A stretch of DNA of 64,000 bases from Zeus faber (GCA_960531495.1 OY482846.1:8436441-8500440), one strand, 5' to 3'. Shown: positions 25,945 to 39,254, numbered from the stretch's first letter. A program made the numbers and translations. Notes: generated by a model not told the origin, from the letters alone.

Positions 25945-26262
25945 GCTGGCTCTGTACACTGTGTGTACAGGGAGAGTGCATCTTTGACAAGAATGTCCAG
26001 TAATTCCACAGCTGTGGCGATGAAAGTGGGAAATAAACCCGACCATCACCGACGGAATGTTCTCTAGTGCAGAGGTACCCAACCACCAGCCCATGGGCCG
26101 CAACAGCCGTAGGGTATTTGCCACCGGACAGTGAGAACACAGGATTTTTTCAGGAAGATCTGCCCACAGCAGAGCTGCAGCAGGAAACAGAGTAAATGAA
26201 ATACATCTACAGTTTATGTTTGCTTTGTTTGGAGAAACGATCGCTCTGATTGGAGCTGCGGC
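25945..26262 (+). repeat. Partial copy of the hAT-like repeat core (paired with 41308-41605)
   Basis: ACTGTGTGTACAGGGAGAGT, CCCGACCATCACCGACGGAA, GCAGAGGTACCCAACCACC, TTTGCCACCGGACAGTGAGA and TTTGCTTTGTTTGGAGAAA recur in order inside the 40999-41715 element. The ends of that element are absent here, so this is a fragment or a separate older insertion. The block CAGAGGT.CCCAACCACC itself resembles a hAT terminus. Confidence 0.65.
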
Positions 26263-27289
26263 GCTGCAGGTAGTCATTTTCCTTTTACTACCAAGATCAG
26301 CATCGGTTTTTATGCGCTTACTGTATTTTGGTGAGTAACTTAAAGGTAGAGTAATAAATAAGTTATTGTTTATTAATCTTAAGTCTAGTTTTTCCAAAGC
26401 TCTTAGCTCTTTAGGTGTGTAAATATTCTCATATTTTTATGATTATTTATAATTTTTAATATTCAAATAAAAATCACTTGAGAAACAAGATTTTTTCTTT
26501 ACAAAACAAGACTTGATAGTCTAACAATGGCATAGTCGTCAGTGCTGGAAAAACCATCAGTTTAGATCGACCTTAAAACCGAAAGTAAAATCGAACTGGA
26601 TTTGGAGAATTGCGACAACCATAATGAATATTGCTGTTACAGTCGGAACCAGAACACTGCAGTTGTGTCACTGCAGTCAGAGAAAGTGAGCGAGCATCCT
26701 GCTCAAAGTTGAGTTCTAAAATTCCAGTGCACCATGGAGTGTCTCTCCTGCCAGGCTGCTGACAGCGCTCTCAGCCGAAGAATCAACACAGTGGATGGCA
26801 GTAGAGCAAGGTAATTACAGTCAGGGATGCAAACAACTTGCGTTTCGGTGAATGTTGCTTTTTTCTCGTCAATTTGGGTGACTTGTGTGAATCATCCAAA
26901 CATGTCAGAAGATTTGATTTTTTTTGCATTTTTTTTTTTAAAATGTATTTTCACGATTGATTAACTAGTGAACTCGTCCTCTGATATTACATTAGAACTA
27001 AGACGCGGACACTCAGCACATACACCACAAAATAGGCCGAGGGCTTGCGGGATGCCCAAGCGTGCTTCTCGTCCGTCCCGAAATTTTAATCCAACTCATA
27101 TTAGCTTAGAACACATACACTGGCACACCAATCCTACTCCGAACAACACTTCACCGGACCATGGTCTGTGGGGCAAGAGGGGTGCGAGTGATTCAGGTTC
27201 AATTTGCCTGAAGGACTCGCACCCCCAATCCTGCAATTTTAACTGCAATTACCAACAGCACACATTGAGCACTGGGGTTTTCGTCTAAT
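26263..27289. other. Non-coding stretch, nothing seen
   Basis: The 106-codon open frame at 26968-27288 has no recognised family and runs up to the repeat at 27290. Confidence 0.5.
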
Positions 27290-27545
27290 TTTGTGTCGAA
27301 TTTGGTGCAATTGGGACACGGAAAAGTGTAAATATACTTTCAATAACCAGCGCACAGCTAGCCGGGCGGGGCTTCAGGGCTCTGCGACTGAGTCACAAAG
27401 AGTGTCTTATCCCCGGTGTATGACTTAAACCGGTAGTTTCATGGTCTATTGTGGAACACAGGACTGAATCATTGACATTTTGTTAAACTGGCATTTAAAT
27501 GTCTTAGAAAGTGTTACATTTTGAACGGGCATGTACTGTCTCTAG
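27290..27545 (-). repeat. Inverted copy of the composite repeat at 14604-15600, without the MITE
   Basis: Reading the minus strand gives CCCGTTCAAAATGTAACAC, CAATGATTCAGTCCTGTGTT, GTCATACACCGGGG, GTGACTCAGTCGCAGAGCCC and GCACCAAATTCGACAC, in the same order as the 15-kb copy. It provides the empty site that defines the MITE insertion there. Confidence 0.65.
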
Positions 27546-28277
27546 CAGTGAGGGGACAAACAGGACTGTTGAGCTTGTTATTGTCTGTGTGGTGAGCATA
27601 TACAGTACATGTGGGTGTAAGACAGACACTGGCTAAGTGTCATCAGGCCAAATGTGACCAGAGGAGTTAGGTAAAGTCACATTTTCATTATCAAGCGGAA
27701 ATATAACTGCATTGTATCTTAATTACTCAAAATATAAGGTGACCATATACAGTACCATAAGTCTCCATATTTTTGATTTTGGCAACTGAAAGCTAATGCC
27801 TGGTTTCCAGCCTGGCAACCGCTTTTAAAAGTTTTTGTTAAACCCAGTCTACCGTAGACAACTACCAGCAGGTTGACGGGTATGCCATGCTCAAGGGCAT
27901 GTTGAGAGTGTATATTTAAGAGAGAGGTAAACACAAGCTTGTTCACTTCAATGTTTGCTATCCTAACCAGTCTGGTGACTGGAAGGGACAGGCTCCTCAT
28001 CACAAGCGCCCCCTTCCGCCCTCTATATCTTTTAGGCTAAAGCCACCCTGGTAGTAATAGTAAAATGGCTGGCTCTTTGTTGGAACTGTCCACACCGTAG
28101 GGACACACCGCTGAATAGTACCACTCGTAGTGGCATCAGTATCAAACACAATGGATCATGTAGAAACGCAGAGATGAAATGCACAAAAACACACACATTT
28201 ATCTCACACATAGCATCAGAGGAGCCTCCGATTAAACTTTTAACAGTCGGCAGAGCTCAAATGTGCCCAAATGTTAA

Positions 28278-28484
28278 CATTACATTAAATTTCATTTAGC
28301 AGACGCTTTTATCCAAAGCGACTTACAATTGTTCAAACACTGACGGATGCAGCCATCAGGAGCAATTAGGGGTTAAGTGTCTTGCTCAAGGACACTACAG
28401 CATGTTAGCAGGAGGAGCCTGGGATCAAACCAGCAACCTTTAGATCACTAGACCACCATCTCTACCTCCTGAGCTACCATCCCC
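28278..28484 (-). mobile_element. tRNA-derived SINE (V-SINE-like)
   Basis: Read on the minus strand, the element starts with a tRNA-like head. Its A box is TAGCTCAGGAGGTAGAG and its B box GGTTGCTGGTTTGATCCC, both pol III promoter elements. The body contains GTCCTTGAGCAAGACACTTA and the widespread fish core GTCGCTTTGGATAAAAGCGT followed by CTGCTAAATG. It ends in a short (AATGT)n-like tail. Length about 207 bp. Direct flanking duplications are not clear. V-SINE assignment is from memory of the core. Confidence 0.8.
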
Positions 28485-28764
28485 AAATAATAGTGAGAAC
28501 ACATCAGGCTTTAAACTAGTGCCACGCTCCCAAATAAAAATGACATTAAATCCACCATGCACACATCCATGTGCACAAAACTGGATCTCGATGCTTGTTA
28601 AGCCACATGTGTGTTTACTCAGCATGCCGTGACCGCCCCGCTGAACCTCCATCCACTGAACAAATTAATTATAAAATCAGATACGGGGAATAACCACATC
28701 GATTTCACAGGCATTTATGTTGTTTGAACAGTGAGGGAAAGGGTCTTCTGGGTGCCATTTAAAA

Positions 28765-28768
<4 letters not shown>

Positions 28769-28809
<41 letters not shown>
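28769..28809. repeat. (AT)n microsatellite
   Basis: About 20 AT units. Confidence 0.95.
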
Positions 28810-28815
<6 letters not shown>

Positions 28816-29198
28816 GTATTCCTGACTGAGGATTATTAGTGAATTAATGATCACACTGCCCAGTGCAAACACTAGCAGGTTTGAAGTATTGCCTCTTCTT
28901 AGTGTCTTGCAACACGAGGAGTCAAACGCGAAGCCTCACGCTAACTGGATTCCATTTACCAGCTAACAAAGGGCTCGGTGTAATCTAATTTTCGGTAATG
29001 TCATTGTGCAAACATGTCTCCATCCAGGTGTTTTTTGGCTGCCTGAGATCTGGAATGAAAGTCCCCTCCCCCTGCAGTGGCTCCATCCATAAATTGGCCT
29101 CAGTAAATTCACTTTGTACGTACAGTATGTGTGGTAGCTAGAAAATATTATATCATTATATCATTCATATCATTATATACCAGTACGTCAATTGTTTG

Positions 29199-29231
29199 TC
29201 TCTCTCTCTCTCTCTCTGTGAGTGTGTGAGT

Positions 29232-29277
<46 letters not shown>
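29199..29277. repeat. (TC)n-(GTGA)-(GT)n compound microsatellite
   Basis: A TC run passes through TGTGAG variants into a long GT run. Confidence 0.95.
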
Positions 29278-29278
<1 letters not shown>

Positions 29279-29576
29279 CCCTTGTCTCTGTATCCTGGTT
29301 AGTAGTTGTATTTGCAAGGAAGTCATGCAGTAGGCTATTTAGCTAAACCAACAGACCTATGGTGTATTGTATGCACTCGCTCTGCCTCACTGTTTGACTT
29401 TCTGTCTAACTGACTATCTTTCCCTTCTTTCTGTCTCTCACTCTGACTCTCTCCCTTTTTAACTGATTACTCGTAAGGTTATAGAGTTTTGCATGTAACT
29501 AGAACTGTCAAGAATGTTTGACGTATGATGTACAATTACATTTTCTTTTGCTATTGGGACCTTGGCTTCAATAGCC

Positions 29577-29622
29577 CCTTTCGCACCAGTTCACTACCAG
29601 TTTAGAACAACAGTGCGAAAGG
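29577..29622. repeat. Short inverted repeat CCTTTCGCAC / GTGCGAAAGG
   Basis: A perfect 10-bp stem enclosing 26 bases. It resembles ends of small fish MITEs, but a full element was not delimited. Confidence 0.4.
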
Positions 29623-32321
29623 TTCTTAACATTGTTGTGGCAGTTCCGCCTGCCACACGTCACCCGAGTGGCGTTTTCAGGGACTGGCACAGAGACACAG
29701 ACGACAGGGTAGAAACCACAAGTTTATTGTAGAGAGTGGGCTAGGTGGACCAAGCTGAGGAGCAGATGGACAGGATGTCATCACAAGGGCTCCGCGCCTG
29801 TATGTGTTTGGGGATGGGGGTTTTACCTGTTGCTCATCAGACCAATCAACGAGCAACGGGTATACAGCCACACTGATCCTGGACCCCAATTACCTAGACC
29901 CAGGACAGGTATGGCTGCTCAACCCACACCATCCCCACATCACAGTTGTATTTCAACCCGTCATGGCTTCCTCGGGTCTGCTTTAGACAATGCACAGTTT
30001 GATCATCAGGTTGGTCAGAATGGTTCCCTTCAAATGTGTTCAATGGCTTGTTGTCTTGTACAAGCAAGCCAGAACAGTCCATCGTTGTCATTTTTGTCAA
30101 TGGGGGGGCGGGGGGGGCTTAGAGAGTGACGGAGAAAGTATTGCTCTTACGCAGGGTTGCGCACGCCGCTTTTCTTGTTCCATTCAATTACAGAAAATAA
30201 ATCTACCATAAAGAAACTCTGTATTTGTTTTCTTTGGAGAAACAGTGAACCTTTATGCAGTCTACCGTGTCCAGTAATCGCCTGCAGTGGACATGCGCAG
30301 TAGACCAATGGATTATGCACTTCCTTTGTCCCTTAAATCGATCCTTAATTTTCCCAGAAGATCATATCCGTATTTTAGTTTTTTGCTATCCTACCATAAG
30401 AGAGGGGTCCGATCCAATATCGGTATCGGGTGCCAATACTGACGTCATTCACTCATCGGAAAATCGGACTGATGTTGTTGATCCCTGTGCAGATCCATAT
30501 TCCATTCCATAGCATGTGCTGGACCATGAACCCGCTGTTTTATTTTGCAAATTTAATGGTCTGCCCCCTCAAGAATTCAACTCGGCAAATAATTTACGTG
30601 TAAAGCACAATGCCTAAATAGGAACTGGAGTTGGGCATACAGTCACGGATTGAAGCAACCATTCAGCTGTGTTTGTCCTCTAAGACATCATGATTCTGTT
30701 ATAATATGCGCCGCCATAGCTACTGGGTTGTAGTTCCATTCGTGAAGTAGTAGTAGTAGAAAAACACTTGTTTCTCAATAAGTCGTTTTTATTTGAACTA
30801 GAGTAGTAGTTCTATTCTAACGCCACTCTGAAACAACTCACCAGATAAGGAGTGAAAACTACACATATACGTGGCCGAATTGGAACGGGCAAGACTGGCC
30901 TTTAAACAAATACAAGTAAATGGGGGTGCTGCGTTTTTTTCTGGATAAAAAGCACTATAATGTTCACATTTCTCAACCCATTTCAATGAGTCGTTTTTAT
31001 ATTCAAAAAGTTTTGGAAAAAAAAAATGTTCCTACTCCATGTCAGTTCCAATATGGCGGCGACGTTGACGTACGATCAAAAAGTCCAGATCCAGTTCTTG
31101 ATATTTTTAAATATTCACCCAAATATTCACTTTGAAAACCTACATCTGCTTGTAAGCGAAGATAAAATGTGAAGTATGTGAAGCTTACTTAACATAGAGT
31201 TTAAATTAATTGCTTTGGAATTCATTTAAATTGAATGGATTTTTGTATATGTTTTGCTCTTTTAATAAGAAGTGCTGTGTGGGGCCGATATTGGATAGTG
31301 TGAAAATAGTGCATATAATGGTAATTATTGATATATATTCGATAATATCGAATATAAGCCTCAGCCAACTATCTAGGGTTATTCATATGTTGCTATGTAT
31401 TTCTGTAAAGCTCACAACTGTAGGCAGTTACAGAGAAATTCTTCATCAAAGCAGCCATTAACTTATTTGTTGTGGTATAACTGATTGTACCTGTCCAAGG
31501 TAATGCATCCCTTGTTTGTAGTCCGGAGTGGAGCAACAATCTTTTAAAGGAATAGAATAAAATTTGAAAATGATGCTTTTTACAGTACGTTTTAAAAGTA
31601 AATAATATTGCTTGATAAATGATAAGTCTTTTCCTACCTACTTCATTTTTCACACCACCTGCTGTGTCTTTAATTGGCAACTTCTCTCCTTGCTCCCTAC
31701 TATTGTTGATCATCTTAGTTTATCCCTAGAACAAATTAAGAGTAGTTCTTAATTAAATAGAACCCTTAATTGTAAAATGCCATAAAAAAGGACTCACTAA
31801 ATAGCTTGAAACAGCTTTCCTGGGCTCTGGATTGGATTGGCTCTAGATTTGACTCCTACCTAATACGTGAGTAACTATTTGAATCATTACTTTCTTAATC
31901 TTTGTCAAGGTGTTATTTGGATAACTAGTAACAATATTTTTGCCTGGGTAGAATGTTTGCGTGCTACCCCTTGCTCCATTCGCTGCATGAGCTGGATGAG
32001 AACTAATTAGGTAAAAAACCTTTCAATGGAATTTTTCCTCAAACTCCGTTCTTAGGAGGTGCCCCAGTAGAAAGTTTGAGCAAAACATTACACCTGGCTC
32101 TATTCGCTCTAAAAAAAAAATTCTCTCGCTACCAGGGCAAATATGCTCAGCAAATAAAGAGATCACAGTGAATTTGGTCATGAATACAATTTGCAGTAAG
32201 AAAGGTCTTCCTCTGGAGTCACATGACATCAACTTTGCACTGAAATAGAATGATCAATATAATTACAATGTTAAAGTCAATTTAGTGATTTGTTCTAAAC
32301 ACATTATACATGTTAGAAAGT

Positions 32322-32405
32322 GATTGCTGAAAACATGTGAAAAGACTGAACGATGAAGTACTGAATTGTGGAGTTAGAATGTTAAACTGTTTCTCACCAT
32401 TTCAG
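32322..32405 (+). repeat. Dispersed repeat segment (paired with 20612-20700)
   Basis: GATTGCTGAAAACATGTGAA, GACTGAACGATGAAGTACTG, TTAGAATGTTAAACTGTTTC, TCACCATTT: same order and strand as the 20.6-kb copy. It is followed by a C-rich tract at 32455-32475. Confidence 0.55.
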
Positions 32406-32829
32406 TGGTCCGGATTTTCAGGGACGTGTGACGTAACGCGTTCCAACTTGCCATGCCCCCCCCCCCCCCACCCCACCCCAATTTAAACAACGGGTCGTTT
32501 TGGGAATAAACACATGGATATATCTATATATGCATATTTACCTCTGCACCAACGACACATCATAGAAAACTCGAACATAGCATATCAAACCAAACTTTCC
32601 TGACTCAACATTCTTAGTCAGGTAAAAGTCACAATATCTTCACATTGAATGTATATTTCTGCTTTTTGTGAGCAGGATTCATTCCAAGACATTTATATGA
32701 TGATCCCGAGTCCTGAAAACTATATCAATGAATGAATAGGCCTACTTAGATTGAAGGCATTGACCTATCAGAAAAGGGATTTAACTTTTTTTGAAGATAC
32801 AAAAAGTATTTTGAGTCCGATCTAGAGAT

Positions 32830-32921
32830 GGCTATACCTTGTTACATTACTTGATCAGTTAGCAAGGTCTTGAAAACATTTCCAAGACCTTGCTTATCAA
32901 GTAACGCAGCAAGCTATAGCC
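32830..32921. repeat. 92-nt long imperfect hairpin
   Basis: The left arm (32830-32872: GGCTATACC...ACTTGATCAG..AGCAAGGTCTTG) pairs with the right arm (32883-32921: CAAGACCTTGCTTATCAAGT...GCTATAGCC), leaving a loop of about 10 nt. The arms are 43 and 39 nt with a 4-nt bulge and a few mismatches. This is the size and shape of a pre-miRNA or a small palindromic MITE. No known miRNA seed is recognised. Confidence 0.6.
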
Positions 32922-35729
32922 ATGTCTACATTTGCATGGTCTGGAAAACAACGGAAAGTAGTGGATGTACTTGGTACTTGGTATTAGATGATACTTAAAT
33001 GTTTAAGACTCAAAGTTGTTGTCTGCAGTGAAACAGCAATATTATTTAGTGCCTATGTACCATGTGTTTCAATAGTACTGAAAATGATAATGCTATTGTG
33101 GTACTTATGGAAGACATACTGTATAATAGACGAGGCAAGGGTAGATGGAATTTTACACCAGAATAGGCTAAATGCTAATATACTGTTTAGGGGTCCTTTC
33201 TAAACTAAAGTCCCAAAAACTAGCATTAAATTGCAATTAACTTATTTAGAATTCTTCCATAATTATTAGCATTGTGATTATGGTCGTTCTAAGACCTGGA
33301 AGTGGTAAATACTCTGGATCAAGTGATCATGTGGTATGAATATTTGGTGCAAACAGTCCACAGTGTAGAACATATATGGAATATATACCCTTAATGTACA
33401 TTAATTTCTTCTGAGGGCTCTTCTGAAGAACTTGAAAAGATCCAATTAAAACCTTCCTGCTTCCCTCAAACCGTACAGTACATCCGCTGCATATGTGAAG
33501 TGGATTTAGCATGTGAAATCAATACAGCTTCATTGGTTTCACTCGGATTCAGCCAGCCGAATCATTTCATGGAAAGAGCAGGCGGCCTTAATATTCTGTA
33601 CGCTCAGTATCTGGCCTCAGAGAAATGTGAGTGTGATATCCCCTGGAGGGGACAAAAATGAACTGCTGAGTCTTAGGAGGCTACAGAAATGCAGATTTTT
33701 TTTTTTTTAAGACGTACCTGCCACAGTGGAATGAAAAAGAGAAACGGATGTCTCCTGTGTTGGCAGCTGTAAACTAGATGACAGAAAGTGACCTCTCTTT
33801 CTCCCATGTTCATTTGTTTTTAGATTACTCTACAGTAGGGCTATTTAAGTAATGTTTGATGGGATCCAGGTTATTTAACATTTTACTACTTGAGGGGCCA
33901 TGAATATTCGATTTCCCAATCTAACATTCAACACGGCAAGAGAAATCACTTCTGCCTTTCTCAACTTGTCCACAAGAGTCCCAAAAACATTAAATGCATG
34001 GTCCTTCCCCCTTCTCATGGTTGACAGATAATGGCATGTTCTTGATTGAATCCATCACACTTGTTTTTTTTTCCATCAGTAACAAGTATACATTCCTTGA
34101 CATGATATCACGCCTGTGCTCATAACACAACATAAGGCTGCACATTTTCTGACAACGGGCATCGGAGCCGAATGGGAAAAGTTTGAGTGTATTGTCTTGA
34201 AGTTCCTTCTTAAGTTATAATATTTAATTATGGAAACTGTTTCACTGCAAAGGAAACACACAGGCTTTGTTCCAACTGGTATGAATATATATTTATGTGT
34301 CCACTCACTGTTAAATCGAAGAAAACTGTGGAGGCAGTGGGCAGACTATGCGACTGACTGGACTGTATGTTGATAGCGGCTACCTCAATTGCCAGGAGAA
34401 ATGGAAAAGTTGAGCGTGCAGCTGAAATATAATGTATAAAATATGTTAATCTCTGAATGAGTTTATGGGAATTAATCCAAGCGCCACTACAAAATCAACA
34501 GTGTGCCATATCAGGCCCACGGGCCCCCATTTGGGCCCCCGACACTACAGGGCTTCAAACATGTTGGCATAGAAACCAAATAGTTGTATAAAAGCAAATG
34601 AAAAACTCTCTCTGTTTATTTGGCCCATGACCAAGGTTTGGTATCAAATGTCCACTTACTGTAAGTGGAGTGCATTCTTAAAAAGGAAATGCAAATCCAA
34701 ACAAATATAATCTACTGTTTCATGCGTATTTCCTAGAAGTTCCAACTGATGTTTTTAAAATTATAAATAACAAACAGTTGCTCTACGCATGATAGATTAT
34801 ACCACAGTCCACTGAGGAACATTTATTTTAAACTTTAAATTGAAATGCAAGTTCTCTTATACCCTAGCAAAGACTCAAGGCAAATTTATTTAAAATACTT
34901 GATTAGGTTTATCTTTTGATTACATATAAAATGTATTTTTGTGGTGGAGCAAACTTCATGCACATAAGTAGAAGTACAGTAATGTGGAATAACACAATCT
35001 ATGATGTCCTTCATTTCCATTAGAATTGTACTTTATTTCTTTCACTTTTGGCTTAGTTGTTTTGATAAAACATGTTTTGTGACATCTATGATATGTTTGT
35101 TGATAGAATATGGCAAAATGTCTTCCTTTTAAACATCCAAGGCACCCAAAGCAATTTAACCTTTATTCATATTGGGTAACCTACCCAAGAGCATGCATGC
35201 TCTTTTTCAGCAACATCCTGATTCACATTCCTACACTTGCACCACACACATCATATTCAAAAACCTAATAATAATGATTAATATTAAATAAATTCACTAA
35301 ATTATTAAAAGGCCACAACATTGTGGTTGATACCGGTTTCTATCACCGGAATTGTGGAAGACTATTTTTCTCTTCTCTGGTTGTCGGCCGTTTTTATAGT
35401 CTTTTCCCCTGCATTTTCACAACACAACAATCGTCTTGGCTCTGAATTGTTTTCAGTCCTTGCTGCATTGATCTCTTTCTGCTCTGACTCAGTCCCACCA
35501 CAGAAGGGAGGGAAGCTTGTTAATGACATCTCCAAACACCTCTGCTTTCTGACATTGCACACACTGTCAACAATAGCTTCGTATTACGCCAAACCCAAAC
35601 CCAAAGCTTTTCTTTTTGTTTAGTGTTTATTATCATGGATTTGCAGTTGTTTTTACATTTATTTTCTTCAATCACAGAGTGTTGTCAGCGGTTGTCGTAC
35701 GGTCACACCGCCGGCGATGAGGCTTCCGT
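32922..35729. other. Non-coding stretch, nothing seen
   Basis: AT-rich; no conserved frame or repeat pairing recognised. Confidence 0.5.
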
Positions 35730-35930
35730 GCACCTGGCTTTTGTGGGCGTGTCCGCTCAAAATCGACTGACTGTTGTGGCTGTGGCTGGCTGTATGTGCG
35801 GCAAACATTTCAAAGCTCTCTCCCTTGTCATTGAGAGTGTATCTTTCCTCCTATTGGCTGTCGCCCGGTGCTCAGTGCTGCTCATTTGAATAAAGTTGAA
35901 ACCTGCTCAACTTTCCTTGCCAGAGGAAGC
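35730..35930 (+). repeat. Dispersed repeat, copy 2 (paired with 19985-20470)
   Basis: Carries GTGGGCGTGTCCGCTCAAAA, CTCCTATTGGCTGTCGCCC and ATAAAGTTGAAACCTGCTCA, matching the 20-kb copy in order and strand but without its 280-bp spacer. The protein-like frame through it has no recognised family. Confidence 0.65.
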
Positions 35931-38900
35931 CGACCTCTGTTTGAATAAGTGCTACAGGAGCTTTGCATAAGTGCTATAGCTAAAACACCATGACGGAATC
36001 CTCCTTGTTTTCGTCTTTCTGCTTTTGATAGATTCAAATACTACAACAGACCTGCCAACCTGTATGCATTCTGTGTACCAACTATGCAATTCTTAGTCAA
36101 AATACGCAGGTACGACACGCGAGCTAAAACTACGCGACAACTCTTTTTTTTTTTTTTTATTATAAATATATAATTGTAATTGAATTACCGACAACAAACA
36201 ATCAATCATAGAAAACAGTAGTGTACATTTATTTGGTATTTAAACTACATCCCTCAGATTGGACCAGATGCTACGACCTTGTGATTGTGGTTCTATAACC
36301 CCTCCCTCTCCTCTCACTCACTCCACATCCATTAAGCAGTGCACTGACCGCAACGGTACTTTATTATCCACCGAGGTGTAATGCTGCATTATGAGGTAAA
36401 ATGGGAAGTGGGAGAGTAACAATCAAGCAGAAAAATGTGACCTTAATGTTTACTTATTAAACTCGAGATTCACCAATCCCTTGGCCGGTTTTCAGCTTGA
36501 TCGGCCATGACCGGTGACCGATCGATCAGTGTCAGATATATTTTCAGAGTCTGTGCAGGTCAAATATACATGCCCGATACTGTGCTCATGTTTTGTACTC
36601 GTAAAAATGCTCTGATACTAAAACCTGATACCAACGTAATGTAACCACAGTTGTTGTTGACGCAAAAAAAAAAGAGAGCGAAAGAAAGAAAACTTTAGGC
36701 TGTTAGGAGGTACTTCAAGGTAAATAAGATGAGATAAATTATTTATTTATAGCCTCACAATATTCCAAAATTGTGCAGATTGCGTTTCTATCGCTGTCGC
36801 AGCGGAGCTCCGATCTTGATGGACGCTTTAACTCTTTTTTTGAAACTCAGTTCTTGACGAGTCCCTCAGTAAAACCAGTCGTTCCATTTGATTTAGTTGG
36901 TTTAATTTACTTGAGGGAAGTTATTGGCCATTTATTTATTTATTTTAATGATCGCAATTTCATTTGGAATGGCAAGTACCATATCAATATAATACCAATT
37001 TATATTTAGAAACTTGGTGACCATCCCATATTCTATTTTACTAGAACTCAGTGACTGTTCCATGTTGTATTTTAATTTATTGAAACGCTGTGAACATTTC
37101 CTGTTCTATTATTGTTCCATAGTGAATAATGCACAATAATTAACACACAGTGTCAACAATGTCAGCAATCTCACTATTGTGTTAACTGGAAATTGCAGTA
37201 GTAGTCCATATGTGCAGCTGTCCTGTCACATCAGTGTGATCAGATCACAGGATGTATTTGTCATCGACGTACTGCAAATCTACCCAATGAGACCAAATGT
37301 TGAGAAAATGTAATTTCTCAGATCATGGATATAAAATTCAAAATGATCGGACAACAATATAAAATATATTTTACAGTCAATGTTTTATTACGTATTACAT
37401 ACAATTGAATGAAAATCTGAATCTACAGGTCTAGTTGGTAATCATGTTCGGTAACTTGACAAGATGATGCATTTCAAGGGATATATTCAAATGAGAAAAA
37501 TGTATTTATATATTCAGCCGTAGTAGCTTGCATACAATGTGATTGGCCTCGTTACGAGACGGCAACAGTGTGAATATCTGCTGCAGTAACTCAAACGCCA
37601 CAGAGACTCCTGTTACACTATTGTAGTACTCAAAATATTTTCCCAAGGTTGGCAGGTCTGCTACAACAACCTGCTTGCTTTATTCATATTTGGGACTGAT
37701 TTCACCGTGAATGAGCTTTACTAGCCCTGTATGGAGGCTGGTGTTACAACAGCTCTACATTTATGGCGTAACTGGTTCTTTTTAGGACAAATGCCTATGG
37801 CACAATACAGCAAGGGTTTAACCACACACCATAAATGGTTGTTGATGAGTGCAGATTTTCTATTTCATTCAATATTCTTTCTGTCAAACAAAATTGAGTT
37901 AGTTGTTACTTTACATTGTTTGGCCTCTAACTTTATTTTTGGGAAATAATGTGATTTTTATTCATCAGAAAAAATAGACACATTAATGCAAATTCTACAC
38001 TGTATCCCGACCAAGGACATGAGGTAGGGCAGCGGCCTGTATGGGACTCTAGGTAATTCCAGTGCAGTTCTTTTGGGTCTTTGCGTTGTTTTTCTTTCAT
38101 ATGGTGTGTTTTTATGGGAGTCAAGCTTTGGGTTCCCGTTGACATTTCCTCCTCAATGCTTGGACTTTAACTTTCAAACTATGATTTTGTTTCGAGTTCA
38201 AGTTGAAGTTCAAGAGATTATTTGTCACATACATATACATACATATATGCAGTGAAATGTCATGATATAACTGAATTTTGAATTTTGCTTAACTGACAGC
38301 TCAACCTGCTAGCTTCATTCCACACAGTGATTGTTTAAAAGAAAGACTTATGTATTCTATTCATTATGTAAGTGCCTGTCGGAAGGGAGTCTGTTCTGAA
38401 TGAAAGACACCCAGAAACGCACACCAAATGGAATTTAGCCAACAGCAAAAACAGGAGACTGAGATTGAGTGTACTTTTGTATTTATGTTCTAGTACTACG
38501 TCCAGCCCATACTATACATGGACATGCAGTTTCAACCGAGGGAATCATTTAGTATTTACGGTGGTAAAAACACTGAGTCTTCTTGAGACAGACGCTATTA
38601 TCCAGGAATTATTAAACTCAAAATCTTATCATCTAATGTTGGTGTCCAATGAATTTATTCAGGCAAGTTTTGTTTACCTTTAGGACTGATGTTGAGAGAA
38701 AATAACAGTTATTCAGAGATTTTCAATGAAATCAAGAAACAACTGTAGCTCTGATAAGTAGCATGTTAAAGCAGTGACGCTTTCGCCTTCTCAAGTGGAA
38801 TCAATATACAAAATACGGCAAAATCTAGTAACTTTGACAAATACGTGTTACTGTAGTTGTCAGTGGGACCAGGAGATCATTTTAAAGGTTTCTCACCATT

Positions 38901-39236
38901 TCATTCAAACTTCCCAAAACCCGAAAATAGAGACAATATAGAAATAAATCTAAAATATCCGGGTAGCAGGTAGACAGTGTTGGAAGTACTCAAAATGACT
39001 CTAGCAAAAGTGAAAGTAGCGCACAAGTTTCAAATTAAATGAATAGTGCTCTTAAATGCACTTAAGTATTTAGTATAGCAAATAATTGTCATATCCATAA
39101 CTTGACAAAAATACATGTTACTGTAACACTCAATGTGACACCAGTATGGTCCTTTAATTCTTCATCTGACTCTTCCTCAGGTCTTTGTGACCTAAACAAT
39201 GGACTGGTTCGTAATGCTGGCGCTTTTGTCAAAGCG
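35931..39236. other. Non-coding stretch, only repeat debris
   Basis: A block at about 36478-36650 (CCTTGGCCGGTTTTCAGC, GCTCTGATACTAAAACCTGA) looks like dispersed-repeat debris. Otherwise AT-rich with no gene recognised. Confidence 0.5.
38190..38255. repeat. Short SINE-like fragment with TTCAAGTT units
   Basis: TTCGAGTTCAAGTTGAAGTT followed by CAAGAGATTATTTGTCACAT resembles the common fish retroposon tail CAAGTTCAAGTTTATTGTCAT. A similar TTCAAGTT run is at 12368-12390. Confidence 0.35.
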
Positions 39237-39254
39237 TCTCTCTCTCTCTCTATC

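Larger units (their letters stand above)
28485..32321. other. Non-coding stretch, nothing assigned besides listed simple repeats
   Basis: Fragments such as GATCCAATATCGGTATCGGG (30411) and GGCCGATATTGGATAGTGTG (31282) are typical of fish DNA-transposon debris. No complete element or gene seen. Confidence 0.45.

Noticed and set aside
25801-26397. 198-codon minus-strand open frame
   Set aside because: It runs across the repeat at 25945-26262, which is non-coding in its other copy at 41308-41605 (frame broken there), and shows no recognised domain.
28440-28484. tRNA gene (A and B boxes seen on the minus strand)
   Set aside because: The anticodon arm and acceptor stem do not fold as a tRNA, and the sequence continues into a SINE body, so it is a SINE head.
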